From Bacillota bacterium (GTDB lineage Bacteria > Bacillota > Clostridia > Oscillospirales > Oscillospiraceae), in contig JAEWRY010000006.1 in the NCBI GenBank assembly GCA_023459875.1, forward strand, positions 1 through 62,005: 62,005 bases of DNA, in the 5' to 3' direction. Both the position numbers and the translations under genes were made by a program. Numbering within the stretch: position 1 is the stretch's first letter; the number at the start of each line of letters is the position of its first letter. Shown one piece after another: positions 47,144-58,021 of the stretch. The notes under the pieces were generated by a model. That model saw only the letters and a program-made list of their open reading frames with translations. It had not been told where the DNA came from and ran no database searches.

Positions 47144-49498
47144 ATGGAGCAGCAAAACAGCAGAAAACCACAGGGCCGGCGCTCCAACCGGGTCATTCTT
47201 CGCAGGAGCCTTTTCCTCATGATCATGTTCGGTGTTGTCACCTTCGGAGCGCTCCTCGTCAAACTGTGGCAGATCCAGATCATCAATCATGATTTTTACG
47301 AGGCCAAGGCAATCGAACAGCAGACCAGCGACGTGGCCGTCACCGCCAACCGGGGTACCATCTATGATTCCGAGGGGAATGTTCTTGCCATCTCTGCCAC
47401 CGCCTACAACGTCATTCTGTCCCCCCGGGATATTCTGCTGGTGCAGAAGGAATTTGAAAAAGAGTACGGGGACGGCACCGGAGAAAACGGCAGAAAGGCG
47501 CCGACAAACGACCTCATTGCCGACGGCCTGGCTCCCATTCTGGGCACCGACCGGGACAAAATTATGAAGCGGCTGGAAAAAGTGAATTCCGCTTACGAGG
47601 TATTGGCCTCGGGGGTGGAGGAGGAGGTTGCCGCCCAGGTGCGGCAGTTCGTGCTGGATAACCATCTGTCCAACGGTCTCTACGTCACGCCCGGTTCCAA
47701 GCGGTATTACCCCTCGGCCTCCCTGGCCTCCCAGGTAATCGGGTTCGTGAACAACGACAATCACGGCGCCTACGGCATTGAGGCCATCTGCGACGAAGAG
47801 CTGGCGGGGGTGAACGGACGGGTGATCACCGCCAAGACCGGCTCGGGCACCGAAATGCTCTCCAGCTATGAAAATTTTGTGGACGCGTTGGACGGCAACA
47901 GTCTCCATCTCACCATCGATTCCACCATCCAGTACTATGCCGAGCGAACCCTCTCCGAGGGCATCGCCCGTTTTGAAGCCCGGGAGGGCGGCTTCTGCAT
48001 CGTGATGAACCCCTCCACCGGTGCCGTTTACGCCATGGCCAGCTCCCCCGAATACGACCTCAACAATCCCAGGGCGGTCAGCGACCCAAAGAAACTGGCT
48101 GAGCTGGAGGCACTTAAAAATACGGCGAGCCAGGAGGATTATCTCAAGGCGCTCAGCGAAGCCCAGTTCGCCCAGTGGCGCAACAAAGCCCTGAACGACA
48201 CCTACGAACCGGGTTCCACCTTCAAGACCGTGGTGCTGGCCTCCGCGCTGGAGGAGGGGGCGGTCTCCGAGAAGGACACCTTCTTCTGCTCCGGTTCGGT
48301 GCAGGTGGGCGGCTGGACCATCAAGTGCCACAAGCGCACCGGCCACGGCTCCCAGACCCTTCGCCAAGCGGTGATGAACTCCTGCAACCCCGCCTTTATC
48401 GCCATTGGGCAAAAGCTGGGCGCGCAGAAATTCTATCAGTATTTCACCGATTTCGGCCTGGTGGATACCACCGGGATCGAACTACCCGAGGGCAGCAACA
48501 AGAATTTGGTGTGGAGCCGGGATTATTTTACGAGTGAAGAAGGCATCGCTTCTCTCGCCACAGCCTCCTTCGGACAGCGCTTCAACATCACGCCCATCCA
48601 GCTCATCACCGCCGCCTCGGCCGCCATCAACGGCGGACATCTGATGGAGCCTTACTTGGTGAGTTCCGTAACCGACAAGGCGGGCAACACGGTGAGCCGC
48701 CACGAGGTGACCCAGGTCCGGCAGGTGGTCTCGGAGCAGACCTCCAGCCTGGTCCGCTCCATGCTGGAAAGCGTGGTCGGCGGCGGCGGAACCGGCAAGA
48801 ACGCCTATGTGGCGGGTTACCGCATCGGCGGAAAGACCGGTACCTCCCAGACCCTGGAGGCCGACCACCTGATTGTTTCCTTCCTGGGTTTTGCCCCGGC
48901 GGACGACCCCCAGGTCATCGTGCTGCTGGCCTATGACAGCCCGACGCCCTCAAGCCCCGGCTCCAACTACACCAGAGCCGGCGACTACATCAGCGGCGGT
49001 AACATGGGCGCCGTGATGGCCGGGCCCCTCATCGCGGATATTCTGGACTATCTGGGCGTGGAAAAGCAGTACACCCAGGAGGAGCTCTCGGGTGCGGATA
49101 CCCTGGTTCCCAAGGTGACGGGAGTTTCCGCGGCGGAAGCCCAGAAGCTTCTCAAGGAAAGCGGCCTTGCCTGGCGCGTGGTGGGAGACGGGGACACGGT
49201 CACCGATCAGATCCCGGTGGAGGGAGCTTCCATTCCCAAGAACAGCCAGGTGGTGCTCTATATGGGCGCTCAGAAGCCCACCGAGCTCATCACCGTTCCC
49301 GATCTCTCGGGCCGTTCGCCCGAACAGGTCCGGAACATTCTACAGCAAGCCGGCCTATACCTGCGCGCTTCCGGCGTGGTGGATTACTACTCCTCCAGCA
49401 CGGTGGCGGCGAGCCAGTCCATTGAAAGCGGTGCCCAGGTGGAACCTGGCACGGTCATAGAGGTGAGATTCGTAGACAGCATGGTCAGAGATTTTTAG
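47144..49498 (+). CDS. class B penicillin-binding protein with PASTA domains (SpoVD/FtsI type)
   Basis: This transpeptidase crosslinks septal or spore peptidoglycan together with the SEDS protein FtsW. The 784-residue protein has one N-terminal membrane anchor (about 27-45), a PBP dimer domain, and the transpeptidase domain with active-site Ser in EPGSTFKTVV (about residue 356), the SxN motif in VMNSCNPAF and GKTGTSQ (about 563). Two C-terminal PASTA repeats follow (about 645-784), for example TVPDLSGRSPEQVRNILQQA. PASTA repeats and its place upstream of murE fit SpoVD, but division PbpB-like proteins look alike. GGAGGAAAC precedes the ATG. Confidence 0.92.
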   Translation: MEQQNSRKPQGRRSNRVILRRSLFLMIMFGVVTFGALLVKLWQIQIINHDFYEAKAIEQQTSDVAVTANRGTIYDSEGNVLAISATAYNVILSPRDILLVQKEFEKEYGDGTGENGRKAPTNDLIADGLAPILGTDRDKIMKRLEKVNSAYEVLASGVEEEVAAQVRQFVLDNHLSNGLYVTPGSKRYYPSASLASQVIGFVNNDNHGAYGIEAICDEELAGVNGRVITAKTGSGTEMLSSYENFVDALDGNSLHLTIDSTIQYYAERTLSEGIARFEAREGGFCIVMNPSTGAVYAMASSPEYDLNNPRAVSDPKKLAELEALKNTASQEDYLKALSEAQFAQWRNKALNDTYEPGSTFKTVVLASALEEGAVSEKDTFFCSGSVQVGGWTIKCHKRTGHGSQTLRQAVMNSCNPAFIAIGQKLGAQKFYQYFTDFGLVDTTGIELPEGSNKNLVWSRDYFTSEEGIASLATASFGQRFNITPIQLITAASAAINGGHLMEPYLVSSVTDKAGNTVSRHEVTQVRQVVSEQTSSLVRSMLESVVGGGGTGKNAYVAGYRIGGKTGTSQTLEADHLIVSFLGFAPADDPQVIVLLAYDSPTPSSPGSNYTRAGDYISGGNMGAVMAGPLIADILDYLGVEKQYTQEELSGADTLVPKVTGVSAAEAQKLLKESGLAWRVVGDGDTVTDQIPVEGASIPKNSQVVLYMGAQKPTELITVPDLSGRSPEQVRNILQQAGLYLRASGVVDYYSSSTVAASQSIESGAQVEPGTVIEVRFVDSMVRDF

Positions 49499-49512
49499 TG
49501 GAGGTGCAGCCC

Positions 49513-50958
49513 GTGAGGCTTTCCCGGCTTTTAGAGGGCGTGGCGCTCAAAACCAGCCGCGTCTCACAGAAACTTGAAATTACTTCACTGAGCTACGATA
49601 CCCGTACGATGACGGCGGGCGCCCTCTTCGTGGCCCTGCCCGGGTACAAAACCGACGGGCATAAGTTCATCGACCAGGCCATGAACCTGGGCGCGGTGGC
49701 CGTGCTGTGCGAAAAGGAACCCGACCGGGAAGGTCCCTGGATGACCACCGCAGACGCGCGCGCGGCCCTGGCCGCCCTATCCGCCAACTGGTTCGGCCAT
49801 CCCACCAGGAGCCTCACCGCCATAGGCGTCACCGGCACCAACGGTAAGACCACCACCACCTACCTCATCAAGGCCATGCTGGAGGGGGCACTGGGGGCCA
49901 AGGTGGGGCTCATCGGCACCAACCAGAACATGATCGGTACGGAGACCCTTCCGGCCGAGCGCACCACCCCTGAATCCTATGAGATCCAGGCCCTCTGCCG
50001 GCGCATGGCCGATGCGGGCTGCACCCATCTGGTGATGGAGGTCTCCTCCCACGCCCTCACCCTCAACCGGGTGGACGGCATCCGCTTCACTGAGGGTATT
50101 TTCACAAACCTGACCCAGGACCATCTGGACTACCACGGCACCATGGAGGAATACAGGCGGGCCAAGGGTCTGCTTTTCAACCAGTGCGACGTTGCCATCC
50201 TCAATCTGGATGACGAGGGGGGCAGGTATTATGCCAAAACCGCCCCCTGCGCCAAATTCACTTACTCGGAAAATAAGGACGAGGCGAACCTTGTCGCCAA
50301 AAACATCCGCCTTTTCCCCGGCCATGTTGAATTTGAGGCCGTGGCGGTCAATACCATCGGGAGAATTCATCTGGGCATCCCCGGCGGCTTCACCATTTAT
50401 AACGCTCTGGCGGCCATCGCCTGCGGGCTGAACCTGGGCCTTCCCCTGGGCAGAATCTCGGAAGCCCTCCGGAGCGCCCATGGGGTCAGGGGGCGCGTGG
50501 AGGTGGTGCCGGTTCCGGCGCTCTATACCGTGATCATCGACTACGCCCACACGCCCGACGCACTGGAAAATATCCTCACCACCGTCCGGGCATTTACCGC
50601 GGCGAGGCTCATTTGCCTCTTCGGCTGCGGAGGCGACCGGGACAGGAGCAAGCGTCCCATTATGGGCGAACTGGCCGTGAGCCTGGCCGATCTCGTCATC
50701 GTCACCTCGGATAATCCCCGCACGGAGGTTCCCGGGGAGATCATAAACGACATCTTATCCGGCATTCCCCGGGAAAAGAGCGCCCAGGTGATCGTGGAGC
50801 CAGACCGCAGGGCGGCCATCCGGCTGGCTCTTTCCAAAGGACAGCCCGGCGACGTGATTCTGCTCTCGGGCAAGGGCCACGAGACCTATCAGGAGATCAA
50901 CGGGGAGAAATTCCACCTGGACGAGAGGGAAGAAGTGGAAGCCTTCTTCCTCAGGTAA
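49513..50958 (+). CDS. murE: UDP-MurNAc-tripeptide synthetase MurE
   Basis: MurE adds the third residue of the peptidoglycan stem. The 481-residue ligase has the ATP loop GVTGTNGKTTTTYLI (about 101-115), EVSSHALTLNRV, and the substrate-selecting SDNPRTEVP near residue 407. DNPR is the meso-diaminopimelate form of that motif, so the wall should contain meso-DAP. The start is GTG 49513 with GGAGG 8 bases upstream; the frame also opens at 49498, which lies before that site. The usual next gene, murF, is missing. Confidence 0.94.
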   Translation: MRLSRLLEGVALKTSRVSQKLEITSLSYDTRTMTAGALFVALPGYKTDGHKFIDQAMNLGAVAVLCEKEPDREGPWMTTADARAALAALSANWFGHPTRSLTAIGVTGTNGKTTTTYLIKAMLEGALGAKVGLIGTNQNMIGTETLPAERTTPESYEIQALCRRMADAGCTHLVMEVSSHALTLNRVDGIRFTEGIFTNLTQDHLDYHGTMEEYRRAKGLLFNQCDVAILNLDDEGGRYYAKTAPCAKFTYSENKDEANLVAKNIRLFPGHVEFEAVAVNTIGRIHLGIPGGFTIYNALAAIACGLNLGLPLGRISEALRSAHGVRGRVEVVPVPALYTVIIDYAHTPDALENILTTVRAFTAARLICLFGCGGDRDRSKRPIMGELAVSLADLVIVTSDNPRTEVPGEIINDILSGIPREKSAQVIVEPDRRAAIRLALSKGQPGDVILLSGKGHETYQEINGEKFHLDEREEVEAFFLR

Positions 50959-50967
50959 GGCGAAACC

Positions 50968-50996
50968 TTGAATCCGCGCGGCATGGATGATATAAT
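50968..50996 (+). promoter_or_regulatory. internal promoter before mraY
   Basis: TTGAAT (50968-50973) and a perfect TATAAT (50991-50996) with a 17-base spacer lie between murE and mraY, where murF would otherwise be. Confidence 0.65.
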
Positions 50997-51035
50997 AAAA
51001 AATTCAGAATTCAAAAACGCCTTGGAGGGTTTCCC

Positions 51036-52052
51036 ATGTATATGAGAATGCTGCTGGCCGCGCTGCTGGCCTTTCTGGTGAGCGCCGTTCTGGGCTCCGT
51101 ACTGATTCCGGCGCTGCGCCGGCTGAAGGCGGGCCAGTCCATCAAAGAGGACGGCCCCACCTGGCACATGTCCAAGCAGGGCACACCCACCATGGGCGGA
51201 CTGATGTTCATCGGGGGAATCACGGCGGCGGTCTTCATCGCCGGAGCGCCAGACTTCAGGGCGGGACACCTCAGCGGGGTCATGGTGCTCCTCTTCTCGC
51301 TGGTTTTCGGAGCAATCGGGTTTCTGGACGACTATGCCAAGGTGAAGAAAAAGCAGAATACCGGCCTCTCGGCTCCTCAGAAGTTCCTTTTGCAGCTGGC
51401 CGCCTCCATCGCGTTCACTGTGCTTCTGCGCTCCACCGGGTATCTCACCCCCAACCTGTATCTCCCGTTTTTGGACACCTATCTCATCCTTCCCTGGTGG
51501 CTTTACATGGTGTTCGCGGCCTTCGTCATGGTGGCGACGGTGAACGCCGTGAACCTCACCGACGGGGTGGACGGATTGGCCGCGGGAGTCACCCTTCCGG
51601 TTGCCGCCTTTTACGCCTGCTTTGCCGCTTGGGGTTATTACCTGTGGAACAAACCGGAGTATTCGGCGCTTGCCGTTTTTTCCTCGGGGCTGTTCGGCGC
51701 TCTCGTCGGTTTTCTCATCTATAATTTCCACCCCGCCAAGGTGTTTATGGGCGACACCGGTTCCCTCTTTCTCGGAGGAACTGTGTGCGGCTTGGCCTTC
51801 GCCCTGGATATCCCCCTTATCATCCTTCTGGTGGGGATCATCTTTGTCTCGGAGGTCCTCTCCGACGTCATCCAGGTGGCCTATTTCAAGGCGACCCACG
51901 GAAAACGGATCTTCCGCATGGCCCCCCTGCACCACCATCTGGAGTTGGGCGGCTGGAGCGAAGTGAAGCTCTTCTTCGTCTTTGCCGCCATCACCTTCGT
52001 GGGCTGCCTTCTGGCCTTCCTGGGCGTGATGGGGCGTTATCCCACCCTGTGA
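51036..52052 (+). CDS. mraY: phospho-MurNAc-pentapeptide transferase MraY
   Basis: MraY makes lipid I by moving phospho-MurNAc-pentapeptide to undecaprenyl phosphate. The 338-residue protein has about ten membrane helices. The family blocks GTPTMGGLMFIGG, FLDDYAKV, NAVNLTDGVDGLAAG, FMGDTGSLFLGG and APLHHHLELGGW are all present, including the catalytic Asp cluster. It starts at ATG 51036 after TTGGAGGG. It probably has its own promoter at 50968. Confidence 0.97.
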   Translation: MYMRMLLAALLAFLVSAVLGSVLIPALRRLKAGQSIKEDGPTWHMSKQGTPTMGGLMFIGGITAAVFIAGAPDFRAGHLSGVMVLLFSLVFGAIGFLDDYAKVKKKQNTGLSAPQKFLLQLAASIAFTVLLRSTGYLTPNLYLPFLDTYLILPWWLYMVFAAFVMVATVNAVNLTDGVDGLAAGVTLPVAAFYACFAAWGYYLWNKPEYSALAVFSSGLFGALVGFLIYNFHPAKVFMGDTGSLFLGGTVCGLAFALDIPLIILLVGIIFVSEVLSDVIQVAYFKATHGKRIFRMAPLHHHLELGGWSEVKLFFVFAAITFVGCLLAFLGVMGRYPTL

Positions 52053-52090
52053 CCGTTCCTTTTGCGTAAGCGTTCTTTCTCATTCTGGAG

Positions 52091-53302
52091 GTGAGCAAAA
52101 TCGTCAAGTCCGCGCGCGACCTTACGGTGGAAGAGCAGCTGGCCCGGGGACCCATGGACCTGCCCTTTCTGATGCTCACCCTGCTGCTCACGGGCATCGG
52201 CCTCATTATGATGTTTTCGGCTTCCTACGCCAGCGCCTATTATGAGAGCGGGAACCCCACGCTTTATGTGGTGAAACAGTCCGTTCTGGGCGCGGCAGGA
52301 ATCGTAAGCATGATCGTCATCTCCAAAATTAATTATCAGACTTTCCGATGGATGTCGGTATTTGCTCTCTGGGGCTCTATCGTACTGCTCTTCGCAGTCC
52401 ATATCCCCGGCATCGGCCTTGCCCAGGGCGACGCGCTGCGCTGGATCAGGCTGGGTCCCACCCAGTTCCAACCTTCCGAGCTCACCAAGCTGGGAGTGAT
52501 CCTCTATTTCTCCGCGCGGCTTTCCAAGCGGGGCAGCGAAAAGAAAAAGAAAAAAGCGCCACCCCGGGGCGCTCTGAGACGTTTCTCTGTTTGGCTGGAG
52601 CGCATCGGCTTCTTTGAGCTTCTCCCCTACGGGGGAATTCTCCTTATCATCATTGTCGCCATGTATTTTCAAAACCACATGTCGGGCACCATCCTCATCA
52701 TCGTGGTTGCGGCTTCGGTGCTCTTCGCGGGCGGCGTCAAGCTGGGCTGGTTTGTGGCGGGAGGGAGTCTGGTTACGGCTATCCTCTCCTTTATCATTGC
52801 TAACACCACCTATATGAAGAGCCGCATCGATATCTGGCTGAACCCCTGGAGCGACCCCGTGGGCAAGGGCTTTCAGGCCATCCAGTCCCTGCTTGCCATC
52901 GGTTCGGGGGGACTTCTCGGCCTGGGGCTGGGCAACAGCCGGCAGAAATTCCTGTATCTTCCCGAGGAGCACAACGATTTTATTTTCGCCATCGTGTGCG
53001 AGGAACTGGGCTTCATCGGAGCCGCCCTCGTCATTATCCTCTTCGCCCTTCTCATCCTCCGGGGGTACTGGCTTGCCATTCACGCCAGGGACCGGTTCGG
53101 AGCGCTGCTCATCGTGGGGATCACCACCATGTTCGCCTTCCAGGTCTTCTTCAACATCAGCGTCGTCACAGGCCTTCTTCCTGTCACCGGTATCTCCCTT
53201 CCGTTTTTCAGCTACGGAGGAACGGCGCTCGTCATTCAGATGGCCGAAATGGGAATTGTGCTGAGCGTCTCACGACAAATTCCGGCGCCGAGGGCGGACT
53301 GA
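52091..53302 (+). CDS. ftsW: SEDS glycosyltransferase FtsW/SpoVE
   Basis: FtsW polymerises septal glycan with its partner PBP. The 403-residue protein has about ten membrane helices and the family blocks WIRLGPTQFQPSELTKLGVI, QSLLAIGSGGLLGLGLGNSR, LPEEHNDFIFAIVCEELGF and GISLPFFSYGGTALVI. The annotated GTG (52091) lies directly after GGAGG with no spacing. The codon at the normal 8-base distance is ATC (52100). The true start is therefore unclear: ATC 52100, GTG 52091, or the ATG at 52153. A ~35-residue charged insert (SKRGSEKKKKKAPPRG...) lies between helices. Confidence 0.93.
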   Translation: MSKIVKSARDLTVEEQLARGPMDLPFLMLTLLLTGIGLIMMFSASYASAYYESGNPTLYVVKQSVLGAAGIVSMIVISKINYQTFRWMSVFALWGSIVLLFAVHIPGIGLAQGDALRWIRLGPTQFQPSELTKLGVILYFSARLSKRGSEKKKKKAPPRGALRRFSVWLERIGFFELLPYGGILLIIIVAMYFQNHMSGTILIIVVAASVLFAGGVKLGWFVAGGSLVTAILSFIIANTTYMKSRIDIWLNPWSDPVGKGFQAIQSLLAIGSGGLLGLGLGNSRQKFLYLPEEHNDFIFAIVCEELGFIGAALVIILFALLILRGYWLAIHARDRFGALLIVGITTMFAFQVFFNISVVTGLLPVTGISLPFFSYGGTALVIQMAEMGIVLSVSRQIPAPRAD

Positions 53303-53331
53303 CGCCGCGGCGCCGCGGAAAGGAGAAACCC

Positions 53332-54447
53332 ATGAATATCCTGTTTGCCTGCGGAGGCACCGCGGGGCATATCAATCCGGCGGTGTCCCTGGCCCGCCTT
53401 TTTTCTTCGCGCAGGCCGGGCAGCCGCATCCTCTTCGTGGGCGCGGAGGGCGGTATGGAGTGCACGCTTGTGCCCAAGGAGGGGTTTGACCTGCGCACGG
53501 TACAGGTGAGCAGTCTTCACCGCTCGCTGAAGTGGGAAGCATTCAAGCACAATCTGAAGACCGCGGCCACCCTGCCCCTGGCGGGGCGGCAGTCCGCGGA
53601 AATCATAAAAGAGTTTAAGCCGGACATTGCGGTCGGCACAGGGGGGTATGTCTGTTATCCCGTTCTCAGACAGGCGGCAAAACTCGGCATTCCCACCGCG
53701 GTCCATGAATCCAACGCCTTTCCGGGGCTTACCACCAAGGCTTTGGCGAAATATGTGGACATCGTGATGGTGGGTTTTGAGTCTTCCAAAGCCTTCTATT
53801 CCCACCCGGAGCGGGTGACGGTGACCGGGACCCCCGTGCGGGGGGACTTCTTTGAAATCACCCGCGAGGAGGCGAGGCGGAAGCTGAACCTCGCCGGGGA
53901 CAAGCCTCTGCTGGTCTCCTTCTGGGGCTCCCTGGGGGCGAGCGTAATGAACGGGCACATGGCAGATTTTATCGCCCGGGAGTGTGCCGAGGGCGCTCCC
54001 TTCCATCACATCCACGGCGCGGGCAACGGTTACAAGGCCCTGACGGGCGCGCTCAAGGAACGGGGCATTACCCTTCCCCCGGGCGTGGAGGTCAGGGAGT
54101 ATATTTACGATATGCCTCTTGTCATGGCGGCCTCCGATCTGGTCCTCTGCCGGGCGGGGGCTTCCACCATCAGCGAACTCACCGCCATCTCCAAACCGGC
54201 CATTCTAGTACCCTCTCCCAACGTCACAAGCGATCACCAGACTAAAAACGCCAGAGTGCTGGAGGAGGCCGGAGGGGCGCTTTTGCTCGGCGAGTCGGAT
54301 TGTGGCGAAGGAAGACTCTACGAGGCCGCGGCGGTGCTGCTCAGAGACGCCCCCCGCCGCCGCCGGATGGCTTCCGCCATGGGTGCGCTGGGCGCTCCGG
54401 ATGCCGCGGAACAAATCTACGCCGCGTTATTAAAGCTGGTCCATTAA
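53332..54447 (+). CDS. murG: UDP-GlcNAc transferase MurG
   Basis: MurG adds GlcNAc to lipid I, giving lipid II. The 371-residue enzyme begins MNILFACGGTAGHINPAVSLA, with the glycine-rich loop, and has TGGYVCYPVLRQA, IPTAVHESNAFPGL, VSFWGSLGA and VLCRAGASTISELTA. The start is the ATG at 53332 after AAAGGAG. The open frame extends upstream into ftsW but has no support there. Confidence 0.96.
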   Translation: MNILFACGGTAGHINPAVSLARLFSSRRPGSRILFVGAEGGMECTLVPKEGFDLRTVQVSSLHRSLKWEAFKHNLKTAATLPLAGRQSAEIIKEFKPDIAVGTGGYVCYPVLRQAAKLGIPTAVHESNAFPGLTTKALAKYVDIVMVGFESSKAFYSHPERVTVTGTPVRGDFFEITREEARRKLNLAGDKPLLVSFWGSLGASVMNGHMADFIARECAEGAPFHHIHGAGNGYKALTGALKERGITLPPGVEVREYIYDMPLVMAASDLVLCRAGASTISELTAISKPAILVPSPNVTSDHQTKNARVLEEAGGALLLGESDCGEGRLYEAAAVLLRDAPRRRRMASAMGALGAPDAAEQIYAALLKLVH

Positions 54448-54516
54448 CGCGCGCTCAACCAGTCGCATAGTATGATTTGACTAAGGGTCAGATCTTAACA
54501 TGCGGAGGTTGAGGGT

Positions 54517-55776
54517 ATGAATCGATACCTGGTGCGGGGTGGCAAACCGCTTTTCGGCGTAGTGCCGGTACATGGAGCAAAGAACAGCATTCTGCCGATC
54601 TTGGCGGCGACCCTTTTGGGCCGGGGGGTAAGCGTCCTACATAACTGTCCCGACCTGGCGGACGTCACCTCGTCGCTCGCGATCCTTTCCCATCTGGGCT
54701 GTAAGGTAAAACGGGAGAAGGATGTCGTCACGGTGGATGCCGGCGCCCTCACCCGCAGCGATATCCCGGATCACCTGATGCGGGAAATGCGCTCTTCCGT
54801 TATTTTTCTGGGGGGCATCATAGCCCGGCTGGGCGAAGCGACCATCTCTTATCCGGGTGGCTGCGAGCTGGGACCCCGACCCGTGGACATCCATCTTGCC
54901 TCCCTGCGCAGCCTGGGAGCGGTGATCAGCGAGACGGGCGGCCTTCTGGCCTGCACCGGGGATAAAATGCAGGGTACGATCATTAATCTGGCGCTCCCCA
55001 GCGTGGGTGCCACCGAGAACACCATGCTGGCCGCCTGCGGAGCTCAGGGAGTCACCACCATCTGCAACGCGGCGCGGGAGCCGGAGATCGTGGATCTTCA
55101 GGGTTTTTTGAGATGTATGGGGGCGAAGGTTCAGGGCGCGGGCAGTTCTGTCATCACCGTTCAGGGCGGGCTTCCTCTGCACGGGGGAGATTATTTCGTC
55201 ATGTCCGATCGGATTGTCGCCGCGACCTATCTCTGCGCGGTCGCCTCGGCCGGGGGAGAGGTAGAACTTCATGGAGTGGATTACAGAAACATTTCCACCA
55301 TTTCGGCGATTCTCGCGGAGGCGGGCTGCCACATCAGAAGCTGCGCCCAGTGCGTCTGTATCAGGAAAGACGAGTGCCCCCTGCGCGGTACCGGTCCCAT
55401 CCGCACCGCGCCCTATCCCGGTTTTCCCACCGACGCCCAGGCGCCCGTGATGGCGGTGCTCGCCAAGAGCCGCGGCACAACGGTGTTCGTGGAGAATATC
55501 TTCACCAGCCGTTACCGTCATGTGGACGAACTAAAGCGCTGCGGGGCCGATATCAATGTGGAAGGCAGAGTGGCCGTGGTGTGCGGCGTACCCGCCCTTC
55601 ACGGGGCGAGCCTGGTCTCCACCGACCTTCGCGGCGGAGCAGCCCTGGTCGTGGCGGCGCTGGGCGCGGAGGGGCGGAGCGAAATTTCCGGTATCAATCA
55701 TATCGAACGCGGTTATGAAGCGTTGGAGAGGACTCTCGCCTCGCTGGGAGCGGATATAAAAAAAGCCGAAGGCTAG
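54517..55776 (+). CDS. murA: UDP-GlcNAc 1-carboxyvinyltransferase MurA
   Basis: MurA makes the first committed step of peptidoglycan synthesis, adding enolpyruvate to UDP-GlcNAc; fosfomycin binds its Cys. The 419-residue enzyme has HGAKNSILPILAATLL, and the active-site Cys lies in YPGGCELGPRPVDIHLASL (about residue 117). It is intact, so fosfomycin resistance by Cys-to-Asp change is not seen. GAYPGFPTDAQAP-type sequence (PYPGFPTDAQAPVMA) is also present. GCGGAGG precedes the ATG. Confidence 0.95.
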   Translation: MNRYLVRGGKPLFGVVPVHGAKNSILPILAATLLGRGVSVLHNCPDLADVTSSLAILSHLGCKVKREKDVVTVDAGALTRSDIPDHLMREMRSSVIFLGGIIARLGEATISYPGGCELGPRPVDIHLASLRSLGAVISETGGLLACTGDKMQGTIINLALPSVGATENTMLAACGAQGVTTICNAAREPEIVDLQGFLRCMGAKVQGAGSSVITVQGGLPLHGGDYFVMSDRIVAATYLCAVASAGGEVELHGVDYRNISTISAILAEAGCHIRSCAQCVCIRKDECPLRGTGPIRTAPYPGFPTDAQAPVMAVLAKSRGTTVFVENIFTSRYRHVDELKRCGADINVEGRVAVVCGVPALHGASLVSTDLRGGAALVVAALGAEGRSEISGINHIERGYEALERTLASLGADIKKAEG

Positions 55777-55786
55777 GAGAAAGACT

Positions 55787-56542
55787 ATGGCGGCAAGAAA
55801 AAAAACAAAACGACGGCGCAGGCGTGGCTTTTTCGGCGCGCTTTTCAAGCTGCTGTCTATGCTGCTTGTTGTCGCGGCGGTTGTTGCCGGATGCATCGTC
55901 TTCTTCCGGGTGGACGATATCCAGGTGGAGGGCGCCACCAAATATACGCAGGAGCAAATCGCCGGGGCTTCCGGCGTGAAGCGAAAGGACAACCTCTTTA
56001 CGGTCAATATCTCACAGGCGGCGCGGGAAATCCTATCTGCTTTCCCCTATGTGGACGAAGTGAGCATTCACCGCCGCCTGCCCGATACGCTGGTGATCTC
56101 CGTGACAGAATGTTCGCCGGTGGCCTGCATTCCGGGCGGAGAAGACTGGTGGGTTCTGGACGCAAAAGGAAAACTTCTGGAGAAAGGGGGAGGAGAGCTG
56201 GAGAACCGCTATATTGAGGTGACCGGGATCACGCCCATTTTACCCTCAGCGGGAAGCGGGCTGGCGGTGGGGGAAGCGGACAGCGGAAAACTGCGCAGCC
56301 TCACACAGCTCCTGCAGGCGCTGGAGAGCCGTGAGATGACAGCGCGGACGACCGCCGTGGACCTGACCGAAGAAACCGTGATCACCCTCTCCTGTGACGG
56401 ACGCTTCACGGTGAAGATGCCCATGAACGGGGACATTGACCTGAAGGTCAGGATCCTCAAGGAGGCGACGGCGGCCCTGCAGAGCAATGAGACGGGACTC
56501 ATCGACCTTACGGGAGAAAAAGGGTACTTTCAGCCCGGATAG
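55787..56542 (+). CDS. ftsQ: cell division protein FtsQ/DivIB
   Basis: This bitopic division protein has 251 residues. A very basic cytoplasmic tail (KKTKRRRRRG), one membrane helix (about 20-42), a POTRA domain (about 43-115, with IQVEGATKYTQEQIAGASGV) and a beta domain follow. The helix-plus-POTRA layout and place before ftsZ support FtsQ/DivIB. It lies 10 bases behind murA. Confidence 0.87.
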   Translation: MAARKKTKRRRRRGFFGALFKLLSMLLVVAAVVAGCIVFFRVDDIQVEGATKYTQEQIAGASGVKRKDNLFTVNISQAAREILSAFPYVDEVSIHRRLPDTLVISVTECSPVACIPGGEDWWVLDAKGKLLEKGGGELENRYIEVTGITPILPSAGSGLAVGEADSGKLRSLTQLLQALESREMTARTTAVDLTEETVITLSCDGRFTVKMPMNGDIDLKVRILKEATAALQSNETGLIDLTGEKGYFQPG

Positions 56543-56587
56543 CAGGACGCCGGGGCTTTTATTGGCAGAAAGATTCACAAAATCCTA

Positions 56588-56616
56588 TTGACCTCATCCG
56601 CAAATGAGACTACAAT
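56588..56616 (+). promoter_or_regulatory. ftsZ promoter
   Basis: TTGACC (56588-56593) and TACAAT (56611-56616) with a 17-base spacer lie between ftsQ and ftsZ, so ftsZ can be transcribed apart from the cluster. Confidence 0.75.
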
Positions 56617-56696
56617 ATAACAAGATGTTGCCCCGGCGTTACTATATGGCACAACAGGTTGATTATTATCGTAAGATTTACATAGGAGGAGCATTT

Positions 56697-57827
<1,131 letters not shown>

Positions 57828-57840
57828 TACATAATAATAA

Positions 57841-57880
57841 CAAAAGAGGCGCGGGATTTTTCCCGCGTCTCTTTTGTTGA
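57841..57880 (+). terminator. terminator of ftsZ
   Basis: CAAAAGAGGCGCGGGA (57841-57856) pairs with TCCCGCGTCTCTTTTG (57861-57876), one G-U pair, with a short T stretch behind. Confidence 0.85.
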
Positions 57881-57897
57881 TCGGATTTTAAGAATAT

Positions 57898-58019
57898 GCC
57901 TCGCAGAGTTTTGCCGCCGCAGCGGCAAAAGAAATAAAAAACAGTCGCGAAGGAGGACAAGCGCCTCCACAGCGACACTTTACATGCAAGACCACGGTGA
58001 GTGGGCTTGCATGCAGCCT
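57898..58019. repeat. structured intergenic element, copy B
   Basis: The frame of copy A recurs: GCCTCGCAGAGTTT, stem 1 TTTTGCCGC/GCGGCAAAA (57909-57930), stem 2 GTCGC/GCGAC (57944-57976) with inner GGAGG/CCTCC, ACACTTT, and stem 3 CATGCAAG/CTTGCATG (57983-58013) with inner CCAC/GTGG. Loop GGTGAGTGG is identical in both copies. No coding frame is seen. Confidence 0.75.
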
Positions 58020-58021
58020 TT

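Noticed and set aside
52996..53331. N-terminal extension of murG into ftsW
   Set aside because: The frame is open by chance over the ftsW gene. The ATG at 53332 has a good ribosome site and begins the conserved N-terminus.
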